Below, piece after piece: positions 27,066 to 35,080 of a stretch of DNA of 35,080 nt. This DNA is from Opitutia bacterium. Its GTDB lineage: Bacteria > Verrucomicrobiota > Verrucomicrobiia > Opitutales > Opitutaceae. A model generated the notes under the pieces. It was given only the letters and a program-made list of their open reading frames with translations. It searched no databases and was not told the DNA's origin. The stretch covers positions 80,706 to 115,785 of the forward strand of contig PLMW01000077.1 of assembly GCA_003142615.1 (NCBI GenBank), in the 5' to 3' direction. The position numbers and the translations under genes are program-made. Numbering within the stretch: position 1 is the stretch's first letter; every line of letters begins with the position of its first letter.

Positions 27066-28970
27066 ATGATATTCAATAAGACACCATTTGACGTCATCGT
27101 ATGTGGTGCTGGGCATGCAGGTGTCGAAGCGGCTTTAGCGGCATCGCGAATGGGAGCGACTACCCTGCTACTGACTGGTAACATTGATACGATTGCGCAG
27201 ATGAGCTGCAACCCAGCAATAGGTGGCCAGGCAAAGGGGCAGATCGTGAGGGAGATCGACGCACTGGGTGGAGAAATGGCTATTAATACTGATGTAACTG
27301 CGATCCAATTTCGATTACTCAATGAGTCAAAAGGTCCAGCCGTCCAATCACCCCGTGCTCAGTGTGACAAGAAAGCTTATCAATTTAGGCTAAAGCATAC
27401 ACTGGAATTACAGAATAACCTTCAGCTATTTCAAGCGACTGTTAGTGCGCTAATTATTAACAATGGAATGGCTGTCGGTTGCCGTACTACCCTTGATGTT
27501 GAATTCTTTGGACGCACTATTATTCTCACTACTGGAACGTTCTTACGCGGCTTGATGCATATAGGACAGAATAAAAATGAAGGAGGCCGCTTAGGCGATT
27601 TTAGTGCAAAAACGCTTTCGGGAAGCCTTAGTAATGCAGGCGTCGAGCTGCAACGGCTAAAGACTGGTACGCCACCTAGGCTGCTAGGCCGCAGTATCGA
27701 CTTCACAAAGCTGCATGAGCAGAAAGGCGATGATCCACCGACGCTTTTCGCGTTTCATGATACACGAGATTCCAATGACCTGTTCCACGTGGAACACACT
27801 GGTGAGCGCCGTATAGGATGGCCGCCAGGTACGAATCAAGTATCTTGCTGGATTACATATACAAGCGATCGTACGGCAGAAATCGTAAGAAACAACCTAC
27901 AGAAATCTGCCTTGTACTGCGGCGAAATTACAGGCGTAGGACCCCGCTACTGTCCGAGCATTGAAGACAAATTTGTACGCTTTGCTGATAAGCCACGGCA
28001 TATCTTATTTTTAGAACCAGAAGGACTGGGTACAAATGAGTATTATGTTAATGGGCTTTCGACTAGCATGCCTTTAGATGTTCAGCTTGATATGGTACAT
28101 AGCATACCAGGACTGGAGGATGCTGTGCTTCTGCGACCGGCTTATGCCGTTGAATACGACTTTGCACCTCCGACACAGCTTTTCCCATCCTTGGAGTCTA
28201 AACGGGTGGAGAATCTTTTTTTTGCAGGCCAGATCAATGGGACCTCCGGCTATGAGGAAGCAGCAGGGCAGGGCATTGTTGCTGGAATTAATGCGGTGCA
28301 AAAAACCAGGAATGAGGCGCCGCTCATTATCGGCCGTCATGAAGGCTACATCGGCGTACTGATCGATGACCTTGTAACCAAAGGTACATCTGAACCATAT
28401 CGGATGTTTACCAGCCGAGCAGAGTACCGACTTCTTTTTAATCATGGTAGCGCGGAATTACGAATGCTGGAACACTCTAATAATTATAAGCTACTAACTA
28501 ACAATAGGATAAGTAATATTTTACACAAAAAACTGCTTATCGAAAATTGGGTGATGAAACTAGAATCTGCTAATTCTTCAGGTCCGACTTGGGGAGATCG
28601 CCTAAGGCGCGGAATGCAATTATCGGCGCTGCCACCCGAATTTCTTTCTGAACCTGAACCAATCCGTCACGAGGTTATTTATCGTATCACTTATCGAGGG
28701 TATTTGGAGCGTGAACTACGCCAGATCGAAAAATTGCGAGAGGTTGAGCGCATCCGAATTCCTGAGAACTTCGATTATATGTCTATCCGTGGACTGCGAC
28801 GTGAAAGCGCACTCAAGCTCCAGCAGAATCGTCCCTACACGCTTGGTCAGGCGAGTCGTATCAGTGGTGTGAACCCGGCGGACATCAGCATTCTCATGAT
28901 ACTGATTCAAACGGGTAGGGGATCTCGCCTAGCCTCCAGCCAGGGCCAGCTCAACGGTCTTTCGTCATAG
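27066..28970 (+). CDS. mnmG: tRNA uridine-5-carboxymethylaminomethyl modification enzyme MnmG (GidA)
   Basis: MnmG is the FAD-dependent partner of MnmE. The 634-residue product has the FAD-binding [17 protein letters not shown] (14-30), the family signature [49 protein letters not shown], and the C-terminal MnmE/tRNA-binding helices ([17 protein letters not shown]). Length is typical. The ATG at 27066 lies in an AT-rich gap. The gene is far poorer in GC than most of the window; one 60-base line sampled near 27421 has 24 G or C. A perfect palindromic parS-like site lies inside it at codons 239-244. mnmE-mnmG pairs are often near the replication origin. Confidence 0.97.
   Translation: MIFNKTPFDVIVCGAGHAGVEAALAASRMGATTLLLTGNIDTIAQMSCNPAIGGQAKGQIVREIDALGGEMAINTDVTAIQFRLLNESKGPAVQSPRAQCDKKAYQFRLKHTLELQNNLQLFQATVSALIINNGMAVGCRTTLDVEFFGRTIILTTGTFLRGLMHIGQNKNEGGRLGDFSAKTLSGSLSNAGVELQRLKTGTPPRLLGRSIDFTKLHEQKGDDPPTLFAFHDTRDSNDLFHVEHTGERRIGWPPGTNQVSCWITYTSDRTAEIVRNNLQKSALYCGEITGVGPRYCPSIEDKFVRFADKPRHILFLEPEGLGTNEYYVNGLSTSMPLDVQLDMVHSIPGLEDAVLLRPAYAVEYDFAPPTQLFPSLESKRVENLFFAGQINGTSGYEEAAGQGIVAGINAVQKTRNEAPLIIGRHEGYIGVLIDDLVTKGTSEPYRMFTSRAEYRLLFNHGSAELRMLEHSNNYKLLTNNRISNILHKKLLIENWVMKLESANSSGPTWGDRLRRGMQLSALPPEFLSEPEPIRHEVIYRITYRGYLERELRQIEKLREVERIRIPENFDYMSIRGLRRESALKLQQNRPYTLGQASRISGVNPADISILMILIQTGRGSRLASSQGQLNGLSS
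27781..27796. other. parS: parS-like centromere site (ParB binding) within mnmG
   Basis: TGTTCCACGTGGAACA is a perfect 16-base palindrome. It differs from the classical parS consensus TGTTTCACGTGAAACA by one symmetric pair of changes. It encodes LFHVEH in mnmG. ParB loads at such sites near the origin, and parS sites in or near mnmG and parAB are known in other bacteria. The parAB genes are not in this window. Confidence 0.75.
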
Positions 28971-28993
28971 GTAAAGTCCCGCAAGTTTGTCTT

Positions 28994-29022
28994 GTGTGCA
29001 CCATGTAACAAATGGGTGACAT
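28994..29022. repeat. three heptamers at 11-base spacing before phoB
   Basis: GTGTGCA (28994), GTAACAA (29005) and GTGACAT (29016) begin exactly 11 bases apart. Their complements are TGCACAC, TTGTTAC and ATGTCAC. An 11-base period with TGTCA-like units is the layout of Pho boxes (CTGTCAT units), but two of the three units match the consensus poorly. A PhoB autoregulatory site is possible. Confidence 0.25.
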
Positions 29023-29069
29023 TCGGAAATTCACTAGCAAACCCCTCCAGCCGGTTTATTCTCAAGTAT

Positions 29070-29789
29070 ATGTCCGAACATAAGCCCAAGAAGATCTTGA
29101 TCATCGACGACGAACCGGATGTCGCCGATCTCGTCTCCTACCACCTCAAAGCCAAGGGCTATCAAGTGGAGACGGTCAACAATCCCAATGTCAGCATCGG
29201 AACCGCCCGCTCGTTTTTGCCAGACTTGGTTATTCTTGATATCATGATGCCGGATTTGAACGGCATCCAGATTTGCCGCATTCTACGGGCTGATCCTCGC
29301 TTGAGAAATATTCCCATTGTATTTCTTACTGCAAAAGGAGAGGAAACCGATCGTATCGCCGGCTTTGAATCAGGTTGCGATGATTATATATGTAAGCCTT
29401 TTAGTACCAAGGAATTAATATTAAGGGTACAATCGATTCTCCGCCGTGTTGTGAAGGGTGCTTCTGAGGAAATCAAACGTCTCCAAGTGGGTCAGATTAT
29501 CCTCGATATTGAATGTCATGTGGCAACCGTCCTTGGTCGGCCGATTGAACTCACAGCCACCGAGTTCAAACTGCTGCGATTGCTGATGGAGCGACGGGGC
29601 CGGGTGCACACACGAGAGCATCTCTTGATCAACGTCTGGAATTACGAGACGGAAATCGAAACCCGCACGGTCGACACCCATATCCGCCGTCTGCGTGAAA
29701 AGCTCGGCCCCGAGGCTGATTGGATTGAAACTATCCGCGGTGTCGGCTACCGCATGGCCGAACGCAAAGCCGAAGCATGCTCTACCTGA
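29070..29789 (+). CDS. phoB: response regulator, OmpR/PhoB family
   Basis: The 239-residue product has a receiver domain, with acidic pair Asp13/Asp14 in LIIDDEPDVADL, phosphoacceptor Asp57 in LVILDIMMPDLNG, and the lysine in DDYICKPFSTKELI. A winged-helix DNA-binding domain follows (LTATEFKLLRLLMERRG through VDTHIRRLREKLGPEADWIETIRGVGYRM). It is closest in style to PhoB. The ATG at 29070 (MSEHKPKKIL) is preferred over the frame start at 28992. The last 13 bases overlap the histidine kinase gene, so the two are translationally coupled. No phosphate transporter genes are nearby, so the phosphate role is inferred from family resemblance alone. Confidence 0.9.
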   Translation: MSEHKPKKILIIDDEPDVADLVSYHLKAKGYQVETVNNPNVSIGTARSFLPDLVILDIMMPDLNGIQICRILRADPRLRNIPIVFLTAKGEETDRIAGFESGCDDYICKPFSTKELILRVQSILRRVVKGASEEIKRLQVGQIILDIECHVATVLGRPIELTATEFKLLRLLMERRGRVHTREHLLINVWNYETEIETRTVDTHIRRLREKLGPEADWIETIRGVGYRMAERKAEACST

Positions 29790-31048
29790 TTACTGCCGCC
29801 CTTGGCGTCGGTCTCGCGATCGCCTTGAAAAAGCTCCGCGACTACCGGCAGGCAGTGAGTAACCTTCATCAGGCTATTCTCGAAAAACAACCGCTGCTTC
29901 GCGAAGGGGAAACCATTGGAAGGGCGGCCAGCGCCTGGGACCGTCTGCGTTCCGCGACCAATGAACTCATCACTGAGGTCGCGCACCTGCAACGCGTCCG
30001 GTCCGGCCAGCTGGCACAACTCGAGACCACGCTCGGCAGCCTTCAAGAAGCCGTGCTCATCGTCGATTCCGGCAATCGCCTCCTCCTCGCCAACAAGGCG
30101 CTTCAAGCCATTTTCCCTCGCGCGAAGGACATCCTCAACCAACGTCTTGAACTCGTCCTGCACAGCGTGGCGTTTCTTGATTACGTTGAGGCCGTACGCG
30201 CCGGTTGCGCCGCGCCACAACATGAACTCGAGTTCGTTGAGGGTAATCGTTCCATCTGGCTTGAGATTACCGGCGCCCTCGTGACACCGCTTAACAGCGA
30301 ACGCGGTTCTTGGGCGCTTTTCGTGCTTCACGATATCACGCGGCAGAAAGAGCTGGAGGGCATCCGCAAGGATTTCGTCGCGAATGTCTCCCATGAGTTG
30401 CGCACCCCGCTCAGTATCATCAAGGGCTATATCGAGACGCTTGTCGACGGTCACCGTAACATGCCAATCGAGGATCGCGACCGCTTCCTTCAGACAATCC
30501 AGCGCCATACGGACCGCCTCAACTCGCTGCTTGATGATTTGCTCACACTTTCGCGCCTAGAATCGATCAATCCCGGTCTGCACTGTGAGTCGACCCAGTT
30601 CGCCGACCTGGTCACCAGTCTTATCGAAGACATCCGCGGACGTTCCACTGTCGGCGGACATTTCATCTCGTTTGCGTGTGACCCCGCCATTGGCTCGGTG
30701 CTCATCGATCCTCTTAAAGTTTCGCAGGTGTGCGCGAACCTTCTCGACAATGCGCTCAAATACAGCCCGCCCGGCTCACGGATTGATTTGACCGCCCGCC
30801 TGCATGAAGGCGAGGTCGAGGTCTGTGTGCGCGACAATGGGCCCGGTATCCCCGAGGCGGATCTCCCGCATATCTTTGAGCGGTTTTACCGCGTCGACAA
30901 AGGCCGCTCGCGGGAAAAGGGTGGCACCGGCCTCGGGCTCAGTATCGTGAAGCATACCGTGCAGCTTCATGGCGGGCGCGTGTGGGTGGAAAGCAAACTG
31001 GGGAAGGGGACGGCGTTTTATTTTACGCTGCCGCAGCGCGCAACCTGA
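29777..31048 (+). CDS. phoR: sensor histidine kinase, PhoR-like
   Basis: The 423-residue product has only one short N-terminal membrane helix (MLYLITAALGVGLAIAL, 1-17) and no extracytoplasmic sensor domain. A linker helix and a PAS-like domain follow (about 85-190, including LQEAVLIVDSGNRLLLANKALQ). The HisKA domain has His206 in FVANVSHELRTPLSIIKGY. The ATPase domain has the N box VCANLLDNALKYSP and the G boxes DNGPGIPE and GGTGLGLSIVKH. The PhoR pattern of membrane anchor, PAS, HisKA and HATPase fits a kinase that senses through a partner protein in the membrane. It overlaps phoB by 13 bases and phosphorylates that regulator in all likelihood. Confidence 0.92.
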   Translation: MLYLITAALGVGLAIALKKLRDYRQAVSNLHQAILEKQPLLREGETIGRAASAWDRLRSATNELITEVAHLQRVRSGQLAQLETTLGSLQEAVLIVDSGNRLLLANKALQAIFPRAKDILNQRLELVLHSVAFLDYVEAVRAGCAAPQHELEFVEGNRSIWLEITGALVTPLNSERGSWALFVLHDITRQKELEGIRKDFVANVSHELRTPLSIIKGYIETLVDGHRNMPIEDRDRFLQTIQRHTDRLNSLLDDLLTLSRLESINPGLHCESTQFADLVTSLIEDIRGRSTVGGHFISFACDPAIGSVLIDPLKVSQVCANLLDNALKYSPPGSRIDLTARLHEGEVEVCVRDNGPGIPEADLPHIFERFYRVDKGRSREKGGTGLGLSIVKHTVQLHGGRVWVESKLGKGTAFYFTLPQRAT

Positions 31049-31154
31049 TTGGTCATGGTTTCGGGTTCTGCGTTCGGATTGCACGCAGAGGGTAGGGGCT
31101 CAACACCCAAAGCCTTGCACGTGCCCGCTGGGGCGCTTACCCCTTCAGGTTTCC

Positions 31155-31781
31155 ATGCCCCGCGAAGTGTTCCAAGTCATCCGCGCCAGCCGTCTCGCCG
31201 CCTTGCGTGCCGAGATCGCAGCGGTATTGCCCACACCCAAGGCGCGTTTCGTGTTTGAGATCGGCTGCGGCAACGGCCACTTCCTTGCCGCCTACGCTAC
31301 CGCGCACCCCGACCAGTTCTGCGTGGGGATCGACCTGCGTCTTGAGCGAATCGTGAAGGCGTTGCACAAGCGGGATCGCGCAGGCTTGGGTAATCTGCAG
31401 TTCCTTCGTTGCGAGGCGGGTGATTTTCTCCGTGAATTGCCCGTCGACGTCAGGCTGCTTGATATTTATATTCTCTTCCCCGACCCCTGGCCGAAGAAAC
31501 GCCATCACAAGCACCGTCTCTTCAAGCCGGAGTTTCTCGGTGAGCTGGCTGCGTGGGCAGGGCAGGGGAGCCGCCTTTTTTTCCGCACCGATTACAAACC
31601 CTACTTCGACGAAGCTGTTGAAACCATCGCCGCGCAACGCGCCTGGCGCCTCCTGCCGGCCGGCCCGTTCCCTTTTGAGCACCAGACCATCTTCCAGTCG
31701 CGTGCCGTGGTATTCCATTCGTTCGGCGCGACGCTCGAGCCTGCTCCAGCCCATCCGGCTAGACCGGCAGCCGATAAGTAG
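31155..31781 (+). CDS. trmB: tRNA (guanine-N7-)-methyltransferase
   Basis: TrmB methylates G46 in the variable loop of tRNAs using SAM. The 208-residue product has the SAM motif FEIGCGNGHFLAAYA (34-48), the acidic GIDLRLERI, and the family signature FPDPWPKKRHHKHRL (108-122). The substrate-binding FRTDYKPYFDEA follows (143-154). The ATG at 31155 (MPREVFQVIR) is chosen. The frame is open back to 30969, but that overlaps the histidine kinase gene and is not family-like. It lies about 106 bases after the kinase stop. Confidence 0.93.
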   Translation: MPREVFQVIRASRLAALRAEIAAVLPTPKARFVFEIGCGNGHFLAAYATAHPDQFCVGIDLRLERIVKALHKRDRAGLGNLQFLRCEAGDFLRELPVDVRLLDIYILFPDPWPKKRHHKHRLFKPEFLGELAAWAGQGSRLFFRTDYKPYFDEAVETIAAQRAWRLLPAGPFPFEHQTIFQSRAVVFHSFGATLEPAPAHPARPAADK

Positions 31782-31850
31782 CTGGGACGCGGTGGCTCCG
31801 CGCTCCAACTTATGCCGTTCGTCCGATCAATCATGCTTCACTTTCAGTGG

Positions 31851-31880
31851 TTGACGCCGATTAAAGCGTTTGGCTAACAC
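31851..31880 (+). promoter_or_regulatory. possible promoter of the ATP synthase operon
   Basis: TTGACG is followed after 18 bases by TAACAC, in the AT-richer gap before atpB, 38 bases ahead of its start. The -35 is good but the -10 matches only three of six positions. It is offered as the best candidate only. Confidence 0.3.
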
Positions 31881-31918
31881 ATATCCTTTTTAATCCATTC
31901 CATTACGGTCCGCGTACA

Positions 31919-32818
31919 ATGCCCTTGGTCAGAATACTGGCTCTCCTTGTCTTCATTCCGGCTTCCAGCTTGGCCGCCTTTGCCAGCGAAGGCAGGGTTT
32001 CTGCTAAGGCCGAGCTGCTCTTCCATATCGGCCCCGTGCCAGTGACGAACGCGATGGCGACGAGCTGGGTCGTCACGCTGTTGCTGATCCTCTTTGTTCG
32101 CTGGCTTGTCGGTAAACCGCAAATAATCCCGTCGCGCGGTCAGGCCGTCGTCGAGGGATTAGTCGAGGGTCTCCGCGGCATTTTCGAGCCGATCGTCGGC
32201 CTGAGGGCGATGCCCGTCGCGTTTCCGCTGCTCGTGTGCTTCTTCGTCTTCATCCTCATGCACAATTGGAGCGGTCTGTTGCCCCTCGTCGGAACGGTTG
32301 GCTGGACCGAGATCGACACGGCTACCGGTCACCACGTCGGGTTCATTCCTTGGATCCGCCCGCATACGTCCGACCTCAACGGCACGATCGCGCTCGCGCT
32401 CACATCGTTTGGCGCGTGGTTCGTCATCGTGATGAAATACGCCGGGCCGCGCTTACTGCTCTACGAGCTCTTCGGCAACAAAGCCGACAAGAATGAACTG
32501 CCCGGCGTGATGTACTGGGGCCTTTCGCTCGTGTTTCTCCTGGTCGGCGTGATCGAGGTCGTCTCGATCCTCATCCGGCCGATCACGCTTTCAGTGCGTC
32601 TCTTCGGCAACGTGTTCGGCGGTGAAACCCTACTGCACAACACGTCGTTCTTCCCGGTTTTCTATTTCCTCGAGATCCTGGTCGGACTCGTGCAGGCCTT
32701 CGTGTTCACCCTGCTGACCTCGGTCTACATCGGTCTGGTCTGCAACCATGGCGACGATCACGGAGACGAAAGCCACGGCGATCCTGACCATTCCGACGCC
32801 AAGGAGGCCGCGATTTGA
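31919..32818 (+). CDS. atpB: ATP synthase F0 subunit a
   Basis: Subunit a forms the proton half-channels against the c ring. The 299-residue membrane protein has the signature PHTSDLNGTIALALTSF (148-164), the essential Arg227 in SVRLFGNVFGGETLL, and LVGLVQAFVFTLLTSVYIGL. Five to six membrane helices follow a signal-like N-terminus. The final 24 residues form an Asp/His-rich tail (HGDDHGDESHGDPDH), which is beyond the family's usual end and could bind cations; that is a guess. The ATG at 31919 is used. It is the first gene of the operon, and no atpI is visible upstream. Confidence 0.96.
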   Translation: MPLVRILALLVFIPASSLAAFASEGRVSAKAELLFHIGPVPVTNAMATSWVVTLLLILFVRWLVGKPQIIPSRGQAVVEGLVEGLRGIFEPIVGLRAMPVAFPLLVCFFVFILMHNWSGLLPLVGTVGWTEIDTATGHHVGFIPWIRPHTSDLNGTIALALTSFGAWFVIVMKYAGPRLLLYELFGNKADKNELPGVMYWGLSLVFLLVGVIEVVSILIRPITLSVRLFGNVFGGETLLHNTSFFPVFYFLEILVGLVQAFVFTLLTSVYIGLVCNHGDDHGDESHGDPDHSDAKEAAI

Positions 32819-32917
32819 ACCCCGACGACTGACTTTCGCGGCCGGGAGCATGTACCCACAAAACGTGCACGGCCGGGAGAACAAACAACCATCCAACCCT
32901 CAAACCCACCTCATCCC

Positions 32918-33106
32918 ATGACTGGTAATATCGCCCTAGCTATGGCCCTCTTTGCCGCCGCGTGCAGCGTCGGCCTTATCGGTTTCCACGCCGTCGATGC
33001 CGTCGGCCGCAACCCCGGAGCCTCCGGCAAGGTCCTCGTGCAGTCCATCCTCGCGATGGCGCTCGCCGAAGGTCTCGGCATTCTCTCCCTGCTCTTCCTT
33101 AAGTAA
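32918..33106 (+). CDS. atpE: ATP synthase F0 subunit c (short form)
   Basis: Subunit c oligomerises into the rotor ring. This copy has only 62 residues, against roughly 70-85 in most bacteria. Helix 1 (about 4-29) is alanine-rich and lacks the usual GxGxGxG pattern. The loop is GRNPGASGK (30-38). Helix 2 carries the ion-binding Glu51 in ALAEGLGILSLL. No glutamine partner or Glu-Ser/Thr pair is seen, so protons rather than sodium are expected. No earlier in-frame start exists just upstream. The preceding leader holds two copies of CGGCCGGGAG, 31 bases apart (32839 and 32870), possibly affecting its high translation. It is followed by atpF after 77 bases. Confidence 0.93.
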   Translation: MTGNIALAMALFAAACSVGLIGFHAVDAVGRNPGASGKVLVQSILAMALAEGLGILSLLFLK

Positions 33107-33183
33107 GGCCACGCCACGTTTAGTGCTTTCCGGCGCCGTCGCGCGGTCATCCGGCAGCGGCGTCCTTAACCCTTTAACCCGCC

Positions 33184-33750
33184 ATGTTAACCCTCGTCTT
33201 TGCCGCCGCCGCTGCCGAGGCCCACGCCGCCACGTCGTCCAGCAGTCCCGCCGACCTGCTCGTGCAGTTCGGCGTCGAGTGGAAATACGTGGTGTGGCAG
33301 TTCATCAGCTTCGCCGTCCTCGCCGGCGTCCTTTACCAGTTTGCGATCAAGCCCATCCTTGCGACCGTCGACGAGCGCAACGCCCGGCTCGCCGCGGGTC
33401 TGAAGAACGCCGAGGCTACCGTAGCCAAGCTTGCCGAGGCCCAGCAACAGGCCGCCGAGGAAATCAAGAAGGCGCAGGTTGCTGCCAACAAGATCATCGA
33501 GGACACGCGCAAGACCGCTAGGGAATTCGCCGACCTCCAAGCCAAAGAGGCCACCGAGCGCGGCAACGATATGATCACCAAGGCGCAGCAGGCCATCGAA
33601 CTCGAACACAAGAAGATGCTTGAGCAAGCCCGCCTCGAGGTCGCCCGCCTCGTCGTCACAACCACGCAGCGCGTTCTCGCCAAGGAACTCAGCGACACCG
33701 AGCGCGCCCGCTATAACGAGGCCGCCACTCGCGAAATAACCGTCGTATGA
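33184..33750 (+). CDS. atpF: ATP synthase F0 subunit b
   Basis: Subunit b is the peripheral stalk. The 188-residue product has an alanine-rich N-terminus, one membrane helix (VVWQFISFAVLAGVLYQFAI, about 36-55), and then a long charged coiled coil beginning KPILATVDERNARLAAGLK. It ends in VVTTTQRVLAKELSDTERARYNEA. The single membrane anchor plus long amphipathic helix and its place between atpE and atpH make the assignment firm. The first 30 residues are longer than the family core and may be partly cleaved or untranslated. Confidence 0.95.
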   Translation: MLTLVFAAAAAEAHAATSSSSPADLLVQFGVEWKYVVWQFISFAVLAGVLYQFAIKPILATVDERNARLAAGLKNAEATVAKLAEAQQQAAEEIKKAQVAANKIIEDTRKTAREFADLQAKEATERGNDMITKAQQAIELEHKKMLEQARLEVARLVVTTTQRVLAKELSDTERARYNEAATREITVV

Positions 33751-33799
33751 CTCTACCGCTGCGACCCGCGGCGCGGCTCTCGCGACACCCACTTTTTTG

Positions 33800-34192
33800 A
33801 TGCGTGCCAGCAAACAATCCCAGCAGTTCGCCCGGCAGCTCGTCCGTCTGAGCCTCGCGGACGGCCAGATTTCCGCCGAACGCGTGAGCGGCGTGCTCGC
33901 GCACCTCGAAAAGCATCCACCACGGCAGCCGCTCGTGGTTCTCAGGATTTATTACCGCCTCGTTTCGATCGAGATCGCGAAATCCCGCGCCCTCGTCGAG
34001 CATGCCGGCCCGATCACCGACGGCAGCCTTCACGCCATCGAAGCCTCCTTTACGCGGAAATACCAGCGCTCCATCACGGCCACCGCGCAGCCTAATCCCG
34101 CCCTTGTCGCCGGCCTGCGTATCCGGGTGGGCGACGACGTTTACGAATCCTCCATCGCCGGCCAGCTCGCCGCCCTTTCCTCCCCGGTCTGA
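33800..34192 (+). CDS. atpH: ATP synthase F1 subunit delta (short form)
   Basis: Delta links F1 to the b stalk. The 130-residue product is well short of the usual 175-180. Its C-terminal part is recognisable: NPALVAGLRIRVGDDVYESSIAGQ matches the conserved end of delta/OSCP. The N-terminal six-helix domain appears compressed (FARQLVRLSLADGQISAERV). I see no frameshift that would explain the length, since the adjacent frames offer no delta-like sequence, so it seems to be a genuinely compact version. The ATG at 33800 is preferred to the overlapping TTG at 33797. atpA starts 49 bases after the stop. Confidence 0.85.
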   Translation: MRASKQSQQFARQLVRLSLADGQISAERVSGVLAHLEKHPPRQPLVVLRIYYRLVSIEIAKSRALVEHAGPITDGSLHAIEASFTRKYQRSITATAQPNPALVAGLRIRVGDDVYESSIAGQLAALSSPV

Positions 34193-34241
34193 TCCGCCCC
34201 CTGAACTGCATCCTTTAATCCGTTAACTGCGCGTCGCGCTC

Positions 34242-35080
<839 letters not shown>

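Overview
The window looks like the core chromosome of a high-GC bacterium, most likely a member of the Verrucomicrobiota near the Opitutaceae. This placement is inferred from gene content and style. Most genes lack a clear Shine-Dalgarno sequence, and intergenic DNA carries degenerate repeats of the GGATTGCGGATTTCGG kind. The gene set is a compact F-type ATP synthase operon, gltB/gltD, a NADP-type glutamate dehydrogenase, a KaiC-like/PEP-synthase-like fusion, and mnmE-mnmG. No phage, transposase, CRISPR array or defence island is visible. No gene-free stretch exceeds about 300 bases; the longest is about 240 bases at 60-296, where I see nothing convincing.

Layout. At 1-59 the first residues of NadD run off the left edge on the minus strand. 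A tRNA-Leu(UAA) follows on the minus strand, then a DUF486-type small membrane protein. On the plus strand come upp (uracil salvage) and an RlmI-like methyltransferase. Next are two adjacent amino-sugar genes, each broken by a frameshift: a SIS-domain phosphosugar-binding protein and a BadF/GlcNAc-kinase-like protein. An uncharacterised 361-residue protein with kinase-like motifs follows. From 5.7 to 9.7 kb, on the minus strand, lies an iron-uptake operon, feoA-feoA-feoB plus a tiny FeoB-associated Cys-rich membrane protein, with a quinone-oxidoreductase-like gene downstream. A 7-1-7 palindrome precedes this operon.

From 9.9 to 23.1 kb is a carbon/nitrogen node: a small conserved-looking hypothetical, NAD-malic enzyme, glutamate dehydrogenase, the KaiC-like/PEP-synthase-like fusion, then convergent gltD and gltB (glutamate synthase) and a monothiol glutaredoxin-like gene. 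Malic enzyme makes pyruvate and reducing power; GDH and GOGAT are the two alternative routes for assimilating ammonium onto 2-oxoglutarate.

From 23.3 kb to the right edge come a UDP-glucuronate-epimerase-like gene, recA with a clear terminator, mnmE and mnmG (tRNA wobble-uridine modification), a PhoB/PhoR-type two-component pair, trmB, and the operon atpB-atpE-atpF-atpH-atpA, with atpA cut by the window end. mnmG contains a perfect palindromic parS-like site and sits in a markedly AT-richer patch (about 26.4-29.1 kb). That suggests the segment may lie in the origin-proximal ParB-loading domain.

The observations most worth a second look are the kinase-like orphan protein, the KaiC/PEP-synthase fusion that has lost its Walker A, the parS site within mnmG, the paired frameshifts in the amino-sugar module, and the palindromes before gltB and feoA. 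I did not find a clearly new multi-gene system.
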